DNA of 28,997 bases, taken from contig CAYNKQ010000016.1 in NCBI GenBank assembly GCA_964397855.1, positions 1 through 28,997 of the forward strand. The letters run 5' to 3'. The first letter of the stretch is position 1. Each line of letters opens with the position of its first letter. Made by a program: the position numbers and the translations under genes. The DNA comes from UBA7683 sp964397855 (GTDB lineage Bacteria > Patescibacteriota > Saccharimonadia > Saccharimonadales > UBA7683). Under the pieces are notes generated by a model that made no database searches, was not told the DNA's origin, and saw only the letters and a list, made by a program, of their open reading frames with translations. This document shows positions 1 to 7,870 of this stretch, piece by piece.

Positions 1-47
1 CTGGCGGGCGTAGTACGCCTGCTCGGCGGCCGACAGCGAGTCCCAGC
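1..47. other. GC-rich non-homologous contig end, probable chimera
   Basis: By hand count 35 of 47 bases are G or C, far above the moderately AT-rich remainder. Read in the rpsS frame this stretch does not give the conserved S19 residues that should precede PDFVGRT. The reverse complement is open through all 47 bases and reads like part of a protein from a high-GC genome (GWDSLSAEQAYYARQ). I take it to be an assembly or ligation chimera rather than part of the gene; true divergence of S19 is much less likely. Confidence 0.6.
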
Positions 48-191
48 CCAGACTTCGTAGGTCGCACAATCGCTGTGCACAACGGTAAGGTCCACGTACC
101 TGTGTTCATCAGCGAAAACATGGTTGGTCATAAGCTCGGTGAGTTTAGCCCAACCCGTAAATTCCGTAAACACGGTGGTAAGGACAAGTAA
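48..191 (+). CDS. rpsS: 30S ribosomal protein S19, C-terminal part
   Basis: S19 binds 16S rRNA in the head of the small subunit together with S13. Only the C-terminal 47 residues or so are present. They contain the signature PDFVGRTIAVHNG, then VFISENMVGHKLGEF and PTRKFRKHGG, which are the most conserved part of the family. The reading frame is S19-like only from about position 48; the bases before that do not belong to it. It is followed directly by rplV, as in the S10 operon. Confidence 0.93.
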   Translation, partial: PDFVGRTIAVHNGKVHVPVFISENMVGHKLGEFSPTRKFRKHGGKDK

Positions 192-193
192 TC

Positions 194-607
194 ATGCCTG
201 TATACGTAAAAGCACAAGCTAAAGCAGTCGACATGACTCCGCGCAAGATTGGCCTCGTAGCCTCACTTGTACGCGGTCGTTCGGTTGCTGATGCCCTTAT
301 CATTCTAGAGCACACACCTAAACGAGCGGCTGAGCCAATCATTAAGGTTATAAAAAGTGCTAAAGCAAATGCACTTAACAACCACAATGTTAAAGACGAA
401 AACCTTCTTATTGACACACTTCATGTAACTCCTGGTCCACGCGGTAAACGCTTCCGCCCAGTTGCTCGTGGTAGTGCTCATCCTTACCAAAAGAAAACAA
501 CTCATATTACTGTGATTGTTTCTGGTGAAGAAAAAGCTAAGAAGGCTACAACTGTTAAATCTACCGTAACTGCACCAAAAACTGCAGCCAAGAAGGAGAC
601 AAAGTAA
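194..607 (+). CDS. rplV: 50S ribosomal protein L22
   Basis: L22 binds 23S rRNA and lines the peptide exit tunnel. The 137-residue product carries the family core (MTPRKIGLVASLVRGRSV near residues 14-31 and the hairpin RGKRFRPVARGSAHPYQKKT near 90-109). From about residue 112 a tail rich in Lys, Ala and Thr extends past the usual length of about 110 residues. AAGGA at 180-184 lies 9 bases before the ATG. The stop overlaps the rpsC start in TAATG, so the two are probably translationally coupled. Confidence 0.95.
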   Translation: MPVYVKAQAKAVDMTPRKIGLVASLVRGRSVADALIILEHTPKRAAEPIIKVIKSAKANALNNHNVKDENLLIDTLHVTPGPRGKRFRPVARGSAHPYQKKTTHITVIVSGEEKAKKATTVKSTVTAPKTAAKKETK

Positions 608-1236
608 TGGGTCAAAAAGTAAATCCAATTAGCATGCGTCTTCAGGTGAACAAGCAGTGGCGCAGCAAATGGTTCGCTGGTAAAAAAGAATACGCAACAT
701 TCTTAAGTCAAGATATCAATGTACGCAAAGAAATCGAAAAGAAGTTCGAAACTCGTGCCGTAATTGATCGAATCGATATCGAACGTTCTCCAAACCTTGT
801 AACCGTTACAATTCACACTTCAAAAGCTGGTGTTGTAATTGGTCGCGGTGGTACGGGTGCACAGGAAATCAAAGCACTCTGCGAAGCTAAGTTCCAAACG
901 ACTGTTCGTGTAAACATCGAAGAGGTCAAGCGACCAGAACTCGCGGCAAAGCTTGTTGCAGAGAACATCGCTCGCCAACTTGAACGTCGTATCGCATTCC
1001 GCCGCGCAGTTAAGATGACTGCTGCAGCAACAATGCGTGCTGGCGCTAAAGGTATTCGTATCGAAGTTGCTGGCCGTCTTATGGGCGCAGAAATGTCTCG
1101 CCGTGAAAAGCATATTGAAGGCAGCGTTCCACTTCATACTATTCGGGCAGACATTGATTACCACGCAGCACGGGCTAAATACCCAGGCGCTGGTATCATC
1201 GGTGTTAAAGTTTGGATCTATAAGGGGGATGTGTAA
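607..1236 (+). CDS. rpsC: 30S ribosomal protein S3
   Basis: S3 is part of the mRNA entry site of the small subunit. The 209-residue protein has the N-terminal GQKVNPISMRL signature, a type II KH domain with the GRGG loop at residues 79-82, and the C-terminal domain containing GRLMGAEMSRREKHIEGSVP and HTIRADIDY. Length is normal for the family. It overlaps both neighbours by one base (TAATG), in standard S10-operon order. Confidence 0.96.
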   Translation: MGQKVNPISMRLQVNKQWRSKWFAGKKEYATFLSQDINVRKEIEKKFETRAVIDRIDIERSPNLVTVTIHTSKAGVVIGRGGTGAQEIKALCEAKFQTTVRVNIEEVKRPELAAKLVAENIARQLERRIAFRRAVKMTAAATMRAGAKGIRIEVAGRLMGAEMSRREKHIEGSVPLHTIRADIDYHAARAKYPGAGIIGVKVWIYKGDV

Positions 1237-1652
1237 TGTTACTTCCTAAGAAAACCAAGTTCCGAAAAGTCCGAAAAGGCAAAAACCGCGGTATCGCCTC
1301 AAGTGGCAACTACGTAGCCTTTGGCGAATTCGGTCTTGTCAGTCAAGAAGCTGAACGAATTACTTCACGTCAGATCGAATCTGCTCGTCAAGCCATGACT
1401 CGTTATATCAAGCGTGGCGGTAAGGTTTGGATCCGTATATTCCCACACACACCTGTGACGCGTAAGCCACAAGATGTAAAAATGGGTAGCGGTAAAGGTA
1501 ACCCTGAGTTCTTCGTAGCAAAAGTTAAACCAGGCACTGTTTTGTTTGAAATGGGTCGCGGTGTAACCGAAGAACAGGCTCGAGAAGCTATGCGCCTTGC
1601 AGCTCACAAGCTACCAGTTAAAACTAAGTTCGTTGTAAGGGAGCAAGCATAA
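1236..1652 (+). CDS. rplP: 50S ribosomal protein L16
   Basis: L16 helps position the A- and P-site tRNAs on the large subunit. The 138-residue product begins MLLPKKTKFRKVRKGKNRG and contains IFPHTPVTRKPQDVKMGSGKGNPEFFVA, the family hallmark. It overlaps rpsC and rpmC by one base each. Nothing unusual was seen. Confidence 0.96.
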   Translation: MLLPKKTKFRKVRKGKNRGIASSGNYVAFGEFGLVSQEAERITSRQIESARQAMTRYIKRGGKVWIRIFPHTPVTRKPQDVKMGSGKGNPEFFVAKVKPGTVLFEMGRGVTEEQAREAMRLAAHKLPVKTKFVVREQA

Positions 1653-1867
1653 TGAAAATTAAGACTCTTACAGCAAAAGAACTTCGCGAGAAGAAGCCAG
1701 CTGATATCGACAAGTACATTGTTGAGTTAGAACTTCAACAAGTTGAACACAACCAGGCGCTTTATACCAACAAAGATAAGCAAACTCACCAAGTTAAACT
1801 ACTTAAAAAAGCGATTGCCCGCGCTTACACAATCAAAACTGCGGCAAGTATAGGAAAGGAGAAGTAA
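1652..1867 (+). CDS. rpmC: 50S ribosomal protein L29
   Basis: L29 is a small helical protein near the exit tunnel where trigger factor and SRP bind. The 71 residues show the two-helix pattern, with LTAKELREK near the start and KLLKKAIARAYTI near the end. Identification rests on this pattern and on the invariant position between rplP and rpsQ. The start overlaps the rplP stop (TAATG). Confidence 0.92.
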   Translation: MKIKTLTAKELREKKPADIDKYIVELELQQVEHNQALYTNKDKQTHQVKLLKKAIARAYTIKTAASIGKEK

Positions 1868-1868
1868 T

Positions 1869-2135
1869 ATGGCAAAGAAATTAATCGGTACCGTTGTTTC
1901 CGACATTCAGGATAAAACTATTGTAGTTAAAACTGAGCGCCGTGTTACACATCCAATCTATCGCAAGCAGTACACTGTGAGCAAAAAGTACCAAGCGCAC
2001 GACGAAAAAAACGAAGCACAGCTTGGTGACAAGGTCGCAATTGTAGAAGTTCGACCAATCAGCAAGACTAAAACATGGTCACTTGAAAGCGTTGTAGAAC
2101 GTAAAGAAGGTGCCGCCGAAGAGGTTGTAGCATGA
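1869..2135 (+). CDS. rpsQ: 30S ribosomal protein S17
   Basis: S17 is an OB-fold protein that binds 16S rRNA early in assembly. The 88-residue product has LIGTVVSDIQDKTIVVKTERRVTHPIY and the downstream DKVAIVEVRPISKTKTW that mark the family. GGAAAGGAGAAG just upstream is a good ribosome binding site. The gene ends in TGA within ATGA, sharing bases with the rplN start; this shows that UGA is a stop codon in this genome. Confidence 0.96.
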   Translation: MAKKLIGTVVSDIQDKTIVVKTERRVTHPIYRKQYTVSKKYQAHDEKNEAQLGDKVAIVEVRPISKTKTWSLESVVERKEGAAEEVVA

Positions 2136-2500
2136 TCCAACAAGAATCTCGACTAAAGGTAGCCGACAACAGCGGTGCAAAGCAACTGCTTTGTATTCGC
2201 GTTCTTGGTGGCACAGGGCGTCGTTACGCTCGTGTTGGTGATGTTATTGTGGCATCTGTAAAACAGGCAAGCCCAACGGGCACAGTTAAAAAGAAGTCCG
2301 TTGTTAAAGCAGTAGTTGTACGAACAACCAACACTATTCGTCGAAAAGACGGTTCTACCATCAAGTTTGACGAAAACGCTGCTGTAATTTTGGGTGACGA
2401 CAAACTGCCAAAAGCAACTCGTATTTTTGGTCCAGTACCTCGCGAACTTCGTGAAGCTGGATATGCAAAAATTATTAGCTTAGCACCGGAGGTACTCTAA
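2132..2500 (+). CDS. rplN: 50S ribosomal protein L14
   Basis: L14 sits at the subunit interface and contacts 16S rRNA. At 122 residues it has exactly the usual length, opening MIQQESRLKVADNSGAKQ and containing GDVIVASVKQA and IFGPVPRELRE, all family signatures. It overlaps rpsQ by four bases (ATGA). Nothing odd was seen. Confidence 0.97.
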   Translation: MIQQESRLKVADNSGAKQLLCIRVLGGTGRRYARVGDVIVASVKQASPTGTVKKKSVVKAVVVRTTNTIRRKDGSTIKFDENAAVILGDDKLPKATRIFGPVPRELREAGYAKIISLAPEVL

Positions 2501-2501
2501 T

Positions 2502-2828
2502 ATGGCTGGCATGAAACTAAAGAAGGGCGACCAGGTTAAGATTATTTCTGGCGCCAACAAAGGTAAAACTGGCAAAATCGTTGCTGTATTACCAAATGAA
2601 AATGCAGTTAAGGTTGAAGGAATCAACATTATCAAGCGACACGTAAAGCCAAACATGCTTCAGCCACAAGGTGGAATCATCGACAAGCACCAAGCTATTG
2701 ATGTAAGCAAAGTAGCACTACTTGTAGCTGGTAAAAAAGATACCACGAGCCGAGTTGGCTACATTGTTAAAAAAGATGGCACCAAAGCCCGTGTATATAA
2801 GGCTACTAATAAGGAGATTGACGTATGA
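2502..2828 (+). CDS. rplX: 50S ribosomal protein L24
   Basis: L24 starts 50S assembly by binding the 5' region of 23S rRNA. The 108-residue product contains a KOW motif near residues 7-33 (KKGDQVKIISGANKGKTGKI) followed by the typical VEGINIIKRHVKP. GGAGGT sits just before the start. It ends in TGA overlapping the ATG of rplE. Confidence 0.96.
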   Translation: MAGMKLKKGDQVKIISGANKGKTGKIVAVLPNENAVKVEGINIIKRHVKPNMLQPQGGIIDKHQAIDVSKVALLVAGKKDTTSRVGYIVKKDGTKARVYKATNKEIDV

Positions 2829-3403
2829 GCAAAGATACGAGCACGCAAGCCGCGCCACGTCTGAAGACTCAGTACCAAACCGTTATTGTTGCCGATCTCA
2901 AGAAGAAACTTGAACTCAGCAACGTACACCAGGTACCAGCTTTAGAAAAAATTGTAATCAATGTGGGTATGGGTAAAAGCAAGGATGACAAGCGTATGTT
3001 TGAAATCGTTCGCACAACCCTGCGCAAAATCACTGGTCAGCAGCCGGTTGATGTGATTGCAAAAAAATCTATCGCGAGCTTCAAAATTCGTGCCGGTATG
3101 AACACAATTGGTATGAAGGTGACACTTCGTGATGATCGAATGTATGAGTTTGTAGATCGACTTACAAACATCGTTCTACCTCGAGTACGTGATTTCCACG
3201 GTGTCAGCAAGAAAGCTTTTGACCCTCAAGGTAACTACAGCCTTGGTCTTACTGAGCAATCAGTATTCCCAGAACTTACTTTTGAGGATATTGCACAATC
3301 ACACGGCCTACAGATCAATTTTGTTATTACAAACAGTGATCCTGTAAAATCACGTGCACTACTTGAAAGCTTCGGCATACCATTTGAAAAGGAGAATCAC
3401 TAA
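2825..3403 (+). CDS. rplE: 50S ribosomal protein L5
   Basis: L5 binds 5S rRNA and forms part of the central protuberance. The 192 residues include VPALEKIVINVGMG, the GQQPVDVIAKKSIASFKIRAG segment and the VRDFHGVSKKAFDPQGNYSLG signature. The N-terminus carries a short Ser/Thr/Ala-rich extension compared with the roughly 180-residue norm. It overlaps rplX by four bases. Confidence 0.96.
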   Translation: MSKDTSTQAAPRLKTQYQTVIVADLKKKLELSNVHQVPALEKIVINVGMGKSKDDKRMFEIVRTTLRKITGQQPVDVIAKKSIASFKIRAGMNTIGMKVTLRDDRMYEFVDRLTNIVLPRVRDFHGVSKKAFDPQGNYSLGLTEQSVFPELTFEDIAQSHGLQINFVITNSDPVKSRALLESFGIPFEKENH

Positions 3404-3404
3404 T

Positions 3405-3674
3405 ATGGCTAAGAAATCAGCAATCGCACGCGATCTAAAGCGGAAGAAGATGATTAATCAGTACGCCGCAAAGCGTGCAGAACTTAAGAAAATTGGTGAC
3501 CTTGATGGTTTAGCTTTGCTTCCACGAAACAGCAGCCCTTCACGATTTAAAAACCGTTGCGGCGAAACTGGTCGTCCACGTGGATACATGCGTACATTTG
3601 GCCTGAGCCGAATAGCGTTCCGTGTTCATGCAAGCAAGGGCGAGATCCCTGGTGTAACGAAAGCGAGTTGGTAG
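3405..3674 (+). CDS. rpsN: 30S ribosomal protein S14, zinc-free type
   Basis: S14 binds the 16S rRNA head. I start it at ATG 3405 (MAKKSAIARDLKRKKM) and not at the upstream in-frame codon inside rplE, because AAGGAG lies just before 3405. This gives 89 residues. The C-terminal half (SSPSRFKNRCGETGRPRGYMRTFGL) is clearly S14, but only one Cys is present, so the CxxC zinc ribbon of the short C+ form is absent. Confidence 0.95.
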   Translation: MAKKSAIARDLKRKKMINQYAAKRAELKKIGDLDGLALLPRNSSPSRFKNRCGETGRPRGYMRTFGLSRIAFRVHASKGEIPGVTKASW

Positions 3675-3679
3675 TAGAT

Positions 3680-4081
3680 ATGAGTATGGTTTCAACAGAC
3701 CCAATTGCAGATATGTTAACTCGTATTCGTAATGCCGCAAACGTTGGCAAACACGAAGTACGAATGCCACATTCAAAAATTAAAGAAACAATTGCTCGTG
3801 AGCTTGTTAAAAATAACTACCTCAAAAAGGTTGTTATTGAAAAAGGCACACCGCGTAGCGAAATTGTTATTACAATCAACGCCGAAGGTTCAAACGTACG
3901 ATTCACAGAGATCAAGCGAATGAGTACCCCAGGACGTCGAATGTATGTAGGCGCAAAAGAAATACCCCGCGTTAAAAGCGGTCGTGGAATACTCCTTATT
4001 TCAACCAGCAAAGGTGTTATGAGTAGCTTTGAAGCCGCAAAACAGCGCCTTGGCGGTGAAGTAATCTGTAAGGTTTATTAG
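3680..4081 (+). CDS. rpsH: 30S ribosomal protein S8
   Basis: S8 binds the central domain of 16S rRNA and, in E. coli, represses spc-operon translation. The start at ATG 3680 gives 133 residues beginning MSMVSTDPIADMLTRIRNA, which matches the family; ATG 3686 is a possible alternative. The upstream extension to a TTG at 3557 runs inside rpsN and is spurious. The C-terminus (GRGILLISTSKGVMSSFEA) is canonical. No strong Shine-Dalgarno sequence precedes it, consistent with coupling to rpsN. Confidence 0.95.
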   Translation: MSMVSTDPIADMLTRIRNAANVGKHEVRMPHSKIKETIARELVKNNYLKKVVIEKGTPRSEIVITINAEGSNVRFTEIKRMSTPGRRMYVGAKEIPRVKSGRGILLISTSKGVMSSFEAAKQRLGGEVICKVY

Positions 4082-4082
4082 C

Positions 4083-4316
4083 ATGAGTGGTGAGATAGCT
4101 GATATTAATCAAAGAAGAAGCGACCGGCTGCATGGCGAACCAACAGCCGAAAAAGCACATGACCTACCAGTCATGCCCATCGCACTAGGTGACGATCAGC
4201 CTATCTCAGAAACCTTATATACTTTAGCCGATGGTCGTGTCGTTCGGGCATATGCTTCAGAGGAACATGGCCAGCAGTATGTAGTAGAAGTTCATCCAGT
4301 AGAATTAAGTGAATAA
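4083..4316 (+). CDS. small acidic protein inside the spc operon, unknown
   Basis: This 77-residue ORF starts one base after the rpsH stop and ends 21 bases before rplF, in the gap where S8 and L6 genes normally adjoin. The product is rich in Glu and Asp with a single Lys, so it is acidic, unlike the basic ribosomal proteins around it. It ends with a segment (DGRVVRAYASEEHGQQYVVE) that looks like an ordered beta-rich protein. I do not recognise the family. Being in frame, tightly spaced and on the operon strand argues that it is expressed with the ribosomal proteins; no strong ribosome binding site is visible, so coupling to rpsH is likely. Confidence 0.65.
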   Translation: MSGEIADINQRRSDRLHGEPTAEKAHDLPVMPIALGDDQPISETLYTLADGRVVRAYASEEHGQQYVVEVHPVELSE

Positions 4317-4337
4317 TAGGAAAAAGGAATTAATGTA

Positions 4338-4874
4338 ATGAGTCGAATCGGAAAACTACCAGTTGAAATTCCAGCTGGCGTGACAATTACGGTCGATGGT
4401 GATGCCATCAAGGTTACTGGCCCTAAAGGCAACCTTGAAGCCGCAAAGCTACCGCACGTAGATGTCACAGTTGAAGGCACTACACTAACTGTTACTCGAA
4501 AGAGTGACGAAAAACTCGCTCGATCACAGCATGGTCTTATGCGTGCGCTCATCAACAACATGGTTGTTGGCGTAACTAATGGTTTCGAAAAGAAACTTGA
4601 AGTCAACGGCGTAGGTTTTAAAGTAGCACTGCAAGGTAATAAACTTGTTATGGCACTTGGCTTTTCACACCCAGTTGAGTTTGAAGCCCCAGAAGGTATT
4701 ACTGTAACGGTTGATAAAATGAATATTATCGTTAACGGTATCAATAAGCAGCAAGTTGGCCAAGTTGCTGCTGACATTCGAAGCCTTAAAAAGCCAGAAC
4801 CGTATAAGGGTAAAGGTATTAAATATGAAGGTGAGCACATCATCCGTAAGGCCGGAAAGACAGGAGCTAAATAA
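4338..4874 (+). CDS. rplF: 50S ribosomal protein L6
   Basis: L6 lies near the factor-binding site of the large subunit. The 178-residue product opens MSRIGKLPVEIPAGVTI and ends with the KKPEPYKGKGIKYEGEHI signature. GGAAAAAGGA at 4319-4328 provides a ribosome binding site. Length is standard, and it overlaps rplR by one base. Confidence 0.96.
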   Translation: MSRIGKLPVEIPAGVTITVDGDAIKVTGPKGNLEAAKLPHVDVTVEGTTLTVTRKSDEKLARSQHGLMRALINNMVVGVTNGFEKKLEVNGVGFKVALQGNKLVMALGFSHPVEFEAPEGITVTVDKMNIIVNGINKQQVGQVAADIRSLKKPEPYKGKGIKYEGEHIIRKAGKTGAK

Positions 4875-5230
4875 TGAATCGTCTTGATCACAAACGAGAT
4901 AATAAAATTCTTCGTAAGAATCGAGTACGAAGCACCGTTAAGGGCACTTCTGAAAGGCCGCGAATGAGTGTATACATCAGTAATCGACACGTAAGCGCTC
5001 AGATCATTGACGATACCAAAGGCGTCACACTTGCTTCAAGTACCACTATTCAAAACAAAGCTGCAACTGGCACCACTACTGAACTCTGCACATTTGTAGG
5101 CACTGACATTGCCAAAAAAGCTGTTAAAGCTAAAATTAGTAAAGTTGTACTTGATCGTAACGGACGAGCATACCAGCAGCGTCTTAATGCACTTGCTACC
5201 GCAGCTCGAGAAAATGGATTGGAGTTCTAA
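4874..5230 (+). CDS. rplR: 50S ribosomal protein L18
   Basis: L18 binds 5S rRNA with L5 and L25. The 118 residues include RVRSTVKGTSERPRMSVYIS, the HVSAQIIDDTKGVTLASSTT strand and the terminal FDR-like VVLDRNGRAYQQRLNALATAARENGLEF. This is normal length and normal operon position. Translation is probably coupled to rplF through TAATG. Confidence 0.95.
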   Translation: MNRLDHKRDNKILRKNRVRSTVKGTSERPRMSVYISNRHVSAQIIDDTKGVTLASSTTIQNKAATGTTTELCTFVGTDIAKKAVKAKISKVVLDRNGRAYQQRLNALATAARENGLEF

Positions 5231-5231
5231 T

Positions 5232-5864
5232 ATGGCCGACAACAGAGACAACCGAAACCGACAACCTCGCGAAGAAGAGGTCAAAGAGTTCGAAGAAGTA
5301 GTGATCAACATTGATCGTGTATCACGTGTAGTAAAAGGTGGACGAAGATTCCGCTTTAAAGCACTTGTGGTAGTTGGCGACAAAAAACAGCGCGTTGGTG
5401 TTGGCGTAAGTAAAGGTGGAGATGTGCAAGCTGCAGTTATGAAGGCAACTTCAGTTGCTAAAAAGAACCTACTTGAGATCCCAATATACAAAGCAACTAT
5501 TCCACACGATGTTAACGCTAAAGTTGGCGGCGCCAAGGTACTCCTAAAGCCAGCTGCTCCAGGTACTGGTATCATTGCTGGCGGAACAGTTCGAGCGATC
5601 TTGAATGTTACGGGTATTCACAACGTGCTTTCTAAATCACTCGGAAGTACTAACAAGGTCAACGCTGCATATGCAACGATAGAAGCGCTTACACAGCTTA
5701 AGCCCATGAATCAATGGACAACGCAACAAGACGTCGATGGCGAAGCTAAAGAAAAAGCTGCTACTAAAAAAGTCGCCAGCGAAACCAAGACCCCTGCTAC
5801 AAAAGCAAAAGCTACAAAAGATTCGAAGCCTTCGACTAGCGCTCAGGCCAAGGGAGATAAATAA
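5232..5864 (+). CDS. rpsE: 30S ribosomal protein S5
   Basis: S5 contributes to decoding fidelity and the mRNA entry channel. The start at ATG 5232 gives 210 residues; longer in-frame readings run through rplR and are rejected. The dsRBD-like domain carries GGRRFRFKALVVVGD at residues 36-50, and the C-terminal domain has GTGIIAGGTVRAILNVTGI. From about residue 175 a Lys/Ala/Thr-rich low-complexity tail is added. No L30 gene follows; rplO overlaps the stop by one base. Confidence 0.96.
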   Translation: MADNRDNRNRQPREEEVKEFEEVVINIDRVSRVVKGGRRFRFKALVVVGDKKQRVGVGVSKGGDVQAAVMKATSVAKKNLLEIPIYKATIPHDVNAKVGGAKVLLKPAAPGTGIIAGGTVRAILNVTGIHNVLSKSLGSTNKVNAAYATIEALTQLKPMNQWTTQQDVDGEAKEKAATKKVASETKTPATKAKATKDSKPSTSAQAKGDK

Positions 5865-6337
5865 TGAAGTTTCACGAACTAGACATGACAAAAAAGAAGT
5901 CTAAGAACCGCGTTGGACGTGGCATTAGCGCCGGCCAAGGTAAAACTGCAGGCCGTGGTACAAAAGGTCAAAAAGCGCGTACTGGTAAGAAAATCCGTGC
6001 AGGATTTGAAGGTGGCCAGAACTCACTCATGACTCGGATTCCAAAGCTTAAAGGCTTTAAAAGTCACTTCGCCAAGGCGCAGGTTGTGTACACAGAAAAT
6101 CTACAACTTGTAGGTGGTAAGGTTATTGATAACTTCACTCTTACCGAAGCAGGTTTGATTGCTCAGCCGTTCGCTGCAGTTAAAATCATTACTCGTGGTG
6201 AAGTAAGTAAGGCCTTCACCGTTAAGGTACAAGGTGCATCTGCATCCGCAGTTGAGCTTATTGAAAAAGCTGGTGGAAGCTTTGAAAAAACCGCCGTTCC
6301 ACAACGTGAAGCTGCTCCTACCGAAGAAGCAGCCTAG
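5864..6337 (+). CDS. rplO: 50S ribosomal protein L15
   Basis: L15 is a late-assembly protein with a long extension threading 23S rRNA. The 157-residue product has the Gly-rich RVGRGISAGQGKTAGRGTKGQ near residues 17-37 and FEGGQNSLMTRIPKLKGF. It ends in a short Ala/Glu-rich tail. It directly abuts rpsE, with rpmD missing between them. A terminator follows within 10 bases. Confidence 0.96.
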   Translation: MKFHELDMTKKKSKNRVGRGISAGQGKTAGRGTKGQKARTGKKIRAGFEGGQNSLMTRIPKLKGFKSHFAKAQVVYTENLQLVGGKVIDNFTLTEAGLIAQPFAAVKIITRGEVSKAFTVKVQGASASAVELIEKAGGSFEKTAVPQREAAPTEEAA

Positions 6338-6343
6338 CGTTAC

Positions 6344-6378
6344 CATAATTAATCCCGCTTCGGCGGGAATTATGTTTT
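6344..6378 (+). terminator. Rho-independent terminator after rplO
   Basis: CCCGC (6354-6358), loop TTCG and GCGGG (6363-6367) form a UUCG-capped stem. It is extended below a three-base bulge by CATAATT (6344-6350) pairing with AATTATG (6368-6374), and is followed by TTTT. This ends the S10/spc transcript and separates secY from it. Confidence 0.88.
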
Positions 6379-6394
6379 AATCAATAATCTTTGG

Positions 6395-6422
6395 TGACGA
6401 ATAGAATTCGAACTGATATACT
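6395..6422 (+). promoter_or_regulatory. promoter of secY
   Basis: TATACT at 6417-6422 is preceded by TG at the extended -10 position (6414-6415) and by TGACGA 16 bases upstream as a weak -35. A start near 6429 would give a leader of about 27 bases with the Shine-Dalgarno sequence GAGAGGGA before the GTG at 6456. Confidence 0.6.
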
Positions 6423-6455
6423 GAAGAAAATCATAAGTGAGAGGGAACTAATACT

Positions 6456-7853
6456 GTGGGCTGGAAAACTATCCAAAAATCGCTGAAAAGTAAAGACATG
6501 CAAAAGCGTGTACTAATAGTGCTGGCATTAATTGTTGTATTCCGTATGCTGTCGCACATTCCAGTCCCGCTTGCAGAGCCAACACAGCTTAAACAGCTGA
6601 TAAACAACCTGTTTAGTTCTCAGCAGCTTCTTGGCTTCTTCGACCTTCTTTCTGGAGGGGCTCTTTCAAGTCTCTCTATAATGCTAATGGGCCTTGGCCC
6701 CTACATTAACGCTTCTATCATTATGCAGCTTCTTACCAAAGCCTTCCCTTCGCTAGAAGAGCTACAGCAAGACGGTGAAGCCGGTAGACGCAAGATTAAC
6801 CAGTGGACGCGCATCATCACGTTACCGCTCGCAATTGTACAATCTGTAGGTTTAATTCTACTCATTCGTCAGACCGCTGGCGGTCAGCTTGGTATAGATA
6901 TCACAGCAAATACTTCACCATTCCAATGGGTGCTCATGGTTGCAACTCTTACTGGCGGCTCAATGTTACTTATGTACATCGGTGAAAACATTACAGAACA
7001 AGGCATTGGAAACGGCATCAGTCTGCTTATATTCGCTGGTATCGTAGCTCAACTACCAAAGACAGGTACCACCTTGGTTAAAACCGTTACCGGCAGTCAG
7101 GAAAAGCTCGATGTGTTTGGTTGGTTCACGCTACCAATTAGCGGCAAAGGTCTCGCTATTTCAAGCGCTGTGGTTGCTGCAACCATTGCCGTAACCTTCT
7201 TGGTGGTGAAACTCAATGAAGCACAACGCATTATTAAGGTTAGCTATGCAAAACGAGTTCAAGGTAACCGTGCCTATGGCGGCGTTGGAACAATCCTGCC
7301 AGTAAAACTTATTACTGCGGGCGTCATTCCAATTATCTTTTCTGTGGCGTTCCTCAGTGTCCCTCAGTTTGTTGGTCAGCTTATTCAGAACAACTCAACT
7401 CCATGGGTTGCTGAGCTTGGTAAAAACCTCACTATCTGGTTTGCCCAACCTGGCCAGTCTCAGAACTTAAGCACTAATCCGATTAACACATACGTGTACC
7501 CAGCCGTATACTTTCTACTAATCGTTGCATTTACATACTTCTATACAAGTGTCGTGTTCAATGCAAAAGAGATTGCAGAAAACCTTCAGAAGCAAGGTGG
7601 GTTCATTGACAAAATTCGTCCAGGTCAACAGACCGAAGACTACCTAAAGAAAATTGTAAGCCGACTTAACTTGTTTGGCGCCATCAGCCTGGGGCTTCTT
7701 GCACTTCTACCATTGTTTGTTGAAAGAATTCTTGGCACCACTTCACTTACCATTGGCGGAACCGGGCTTCTTATCGTTGTGTCGGTAGCGCTAGAAACGC
7801 TTCGCCAGCTCGAATCTCGAGCCTTGATGGTGACTTACGACCAAGACTACTAA
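6456..7853 (+). CDS. secY: protein translocase subunit SecY
   Basis: SecY is the membrane channel of the general secretion pathway. The 465-residue protein starts at GTG behind GAGAGGGA and shows ten hydrophobic segments. SecY signatures include MLMGLGPYINASIIMQLL in TM2, QDGEAGRRKINQWTR, the GIGNGISLLIFAGI loop and the cytoplasmic YAKRVQGNRAYGG and KQGGFIDKIRPGQQTEDYL loops. Unlike in E. coli it sits on its own transcript behind a terminator. Neither adk nor map follows. Confidence 0.97.
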   Translation: MGWKTIQKSLKSKDMQKRVLIVLALIVVFRMLSHIPVPLAEPTQLKQLINNLFSSQQLLGFFDLLSGGALSSLSIMLMGLGPYINASIIMQLLTKAFPSLEELQQDGEAGRRKINQWTRIITLPLAIVQSVGLILLIRQTAGGQLGIDITANTSPFQWVLMVATLTGGSMLLMYIGENITEQGIGNGISLLIFAGIVAQLPKTGTTLVKTVTGSQEKLDVFGWFTLPISGKGLAISSAVVAATIAVTFLVVKLNEAQRIIKVSYAKRVQGNRAYGGVGTILPVKLITAGVIPIIFSVAFLSVPQFVGQLIQNNSTPWVAELGKNLTIWFAQPGQSQNLSTNPINTYVYPAVYFLLIVAFTYFYTSVVFNAKEIAENLQKQGGFIDKIRPGQQTEDYLKKIVSRLNLFGAISLGLLALLPLFVERILGTTSLTIGGTGLLIVVSVALETLRQLESRALMVTYDQDY

Positions 7854-7870
7854 TTTGATCTGGTGGGCAC

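Noticed and set aside
3557..3679. Upstream extension of rpsH from TTG
   Set aside because: It runs inside rpsN in another frame and does not resemble S8.
4292..4990. 232-codon open frame on the minus strand
   Set aside because: It lies over rplF and the start of rplR, has no family resemblance and no promoter or ribosome binding site; it is a shadow of L6.
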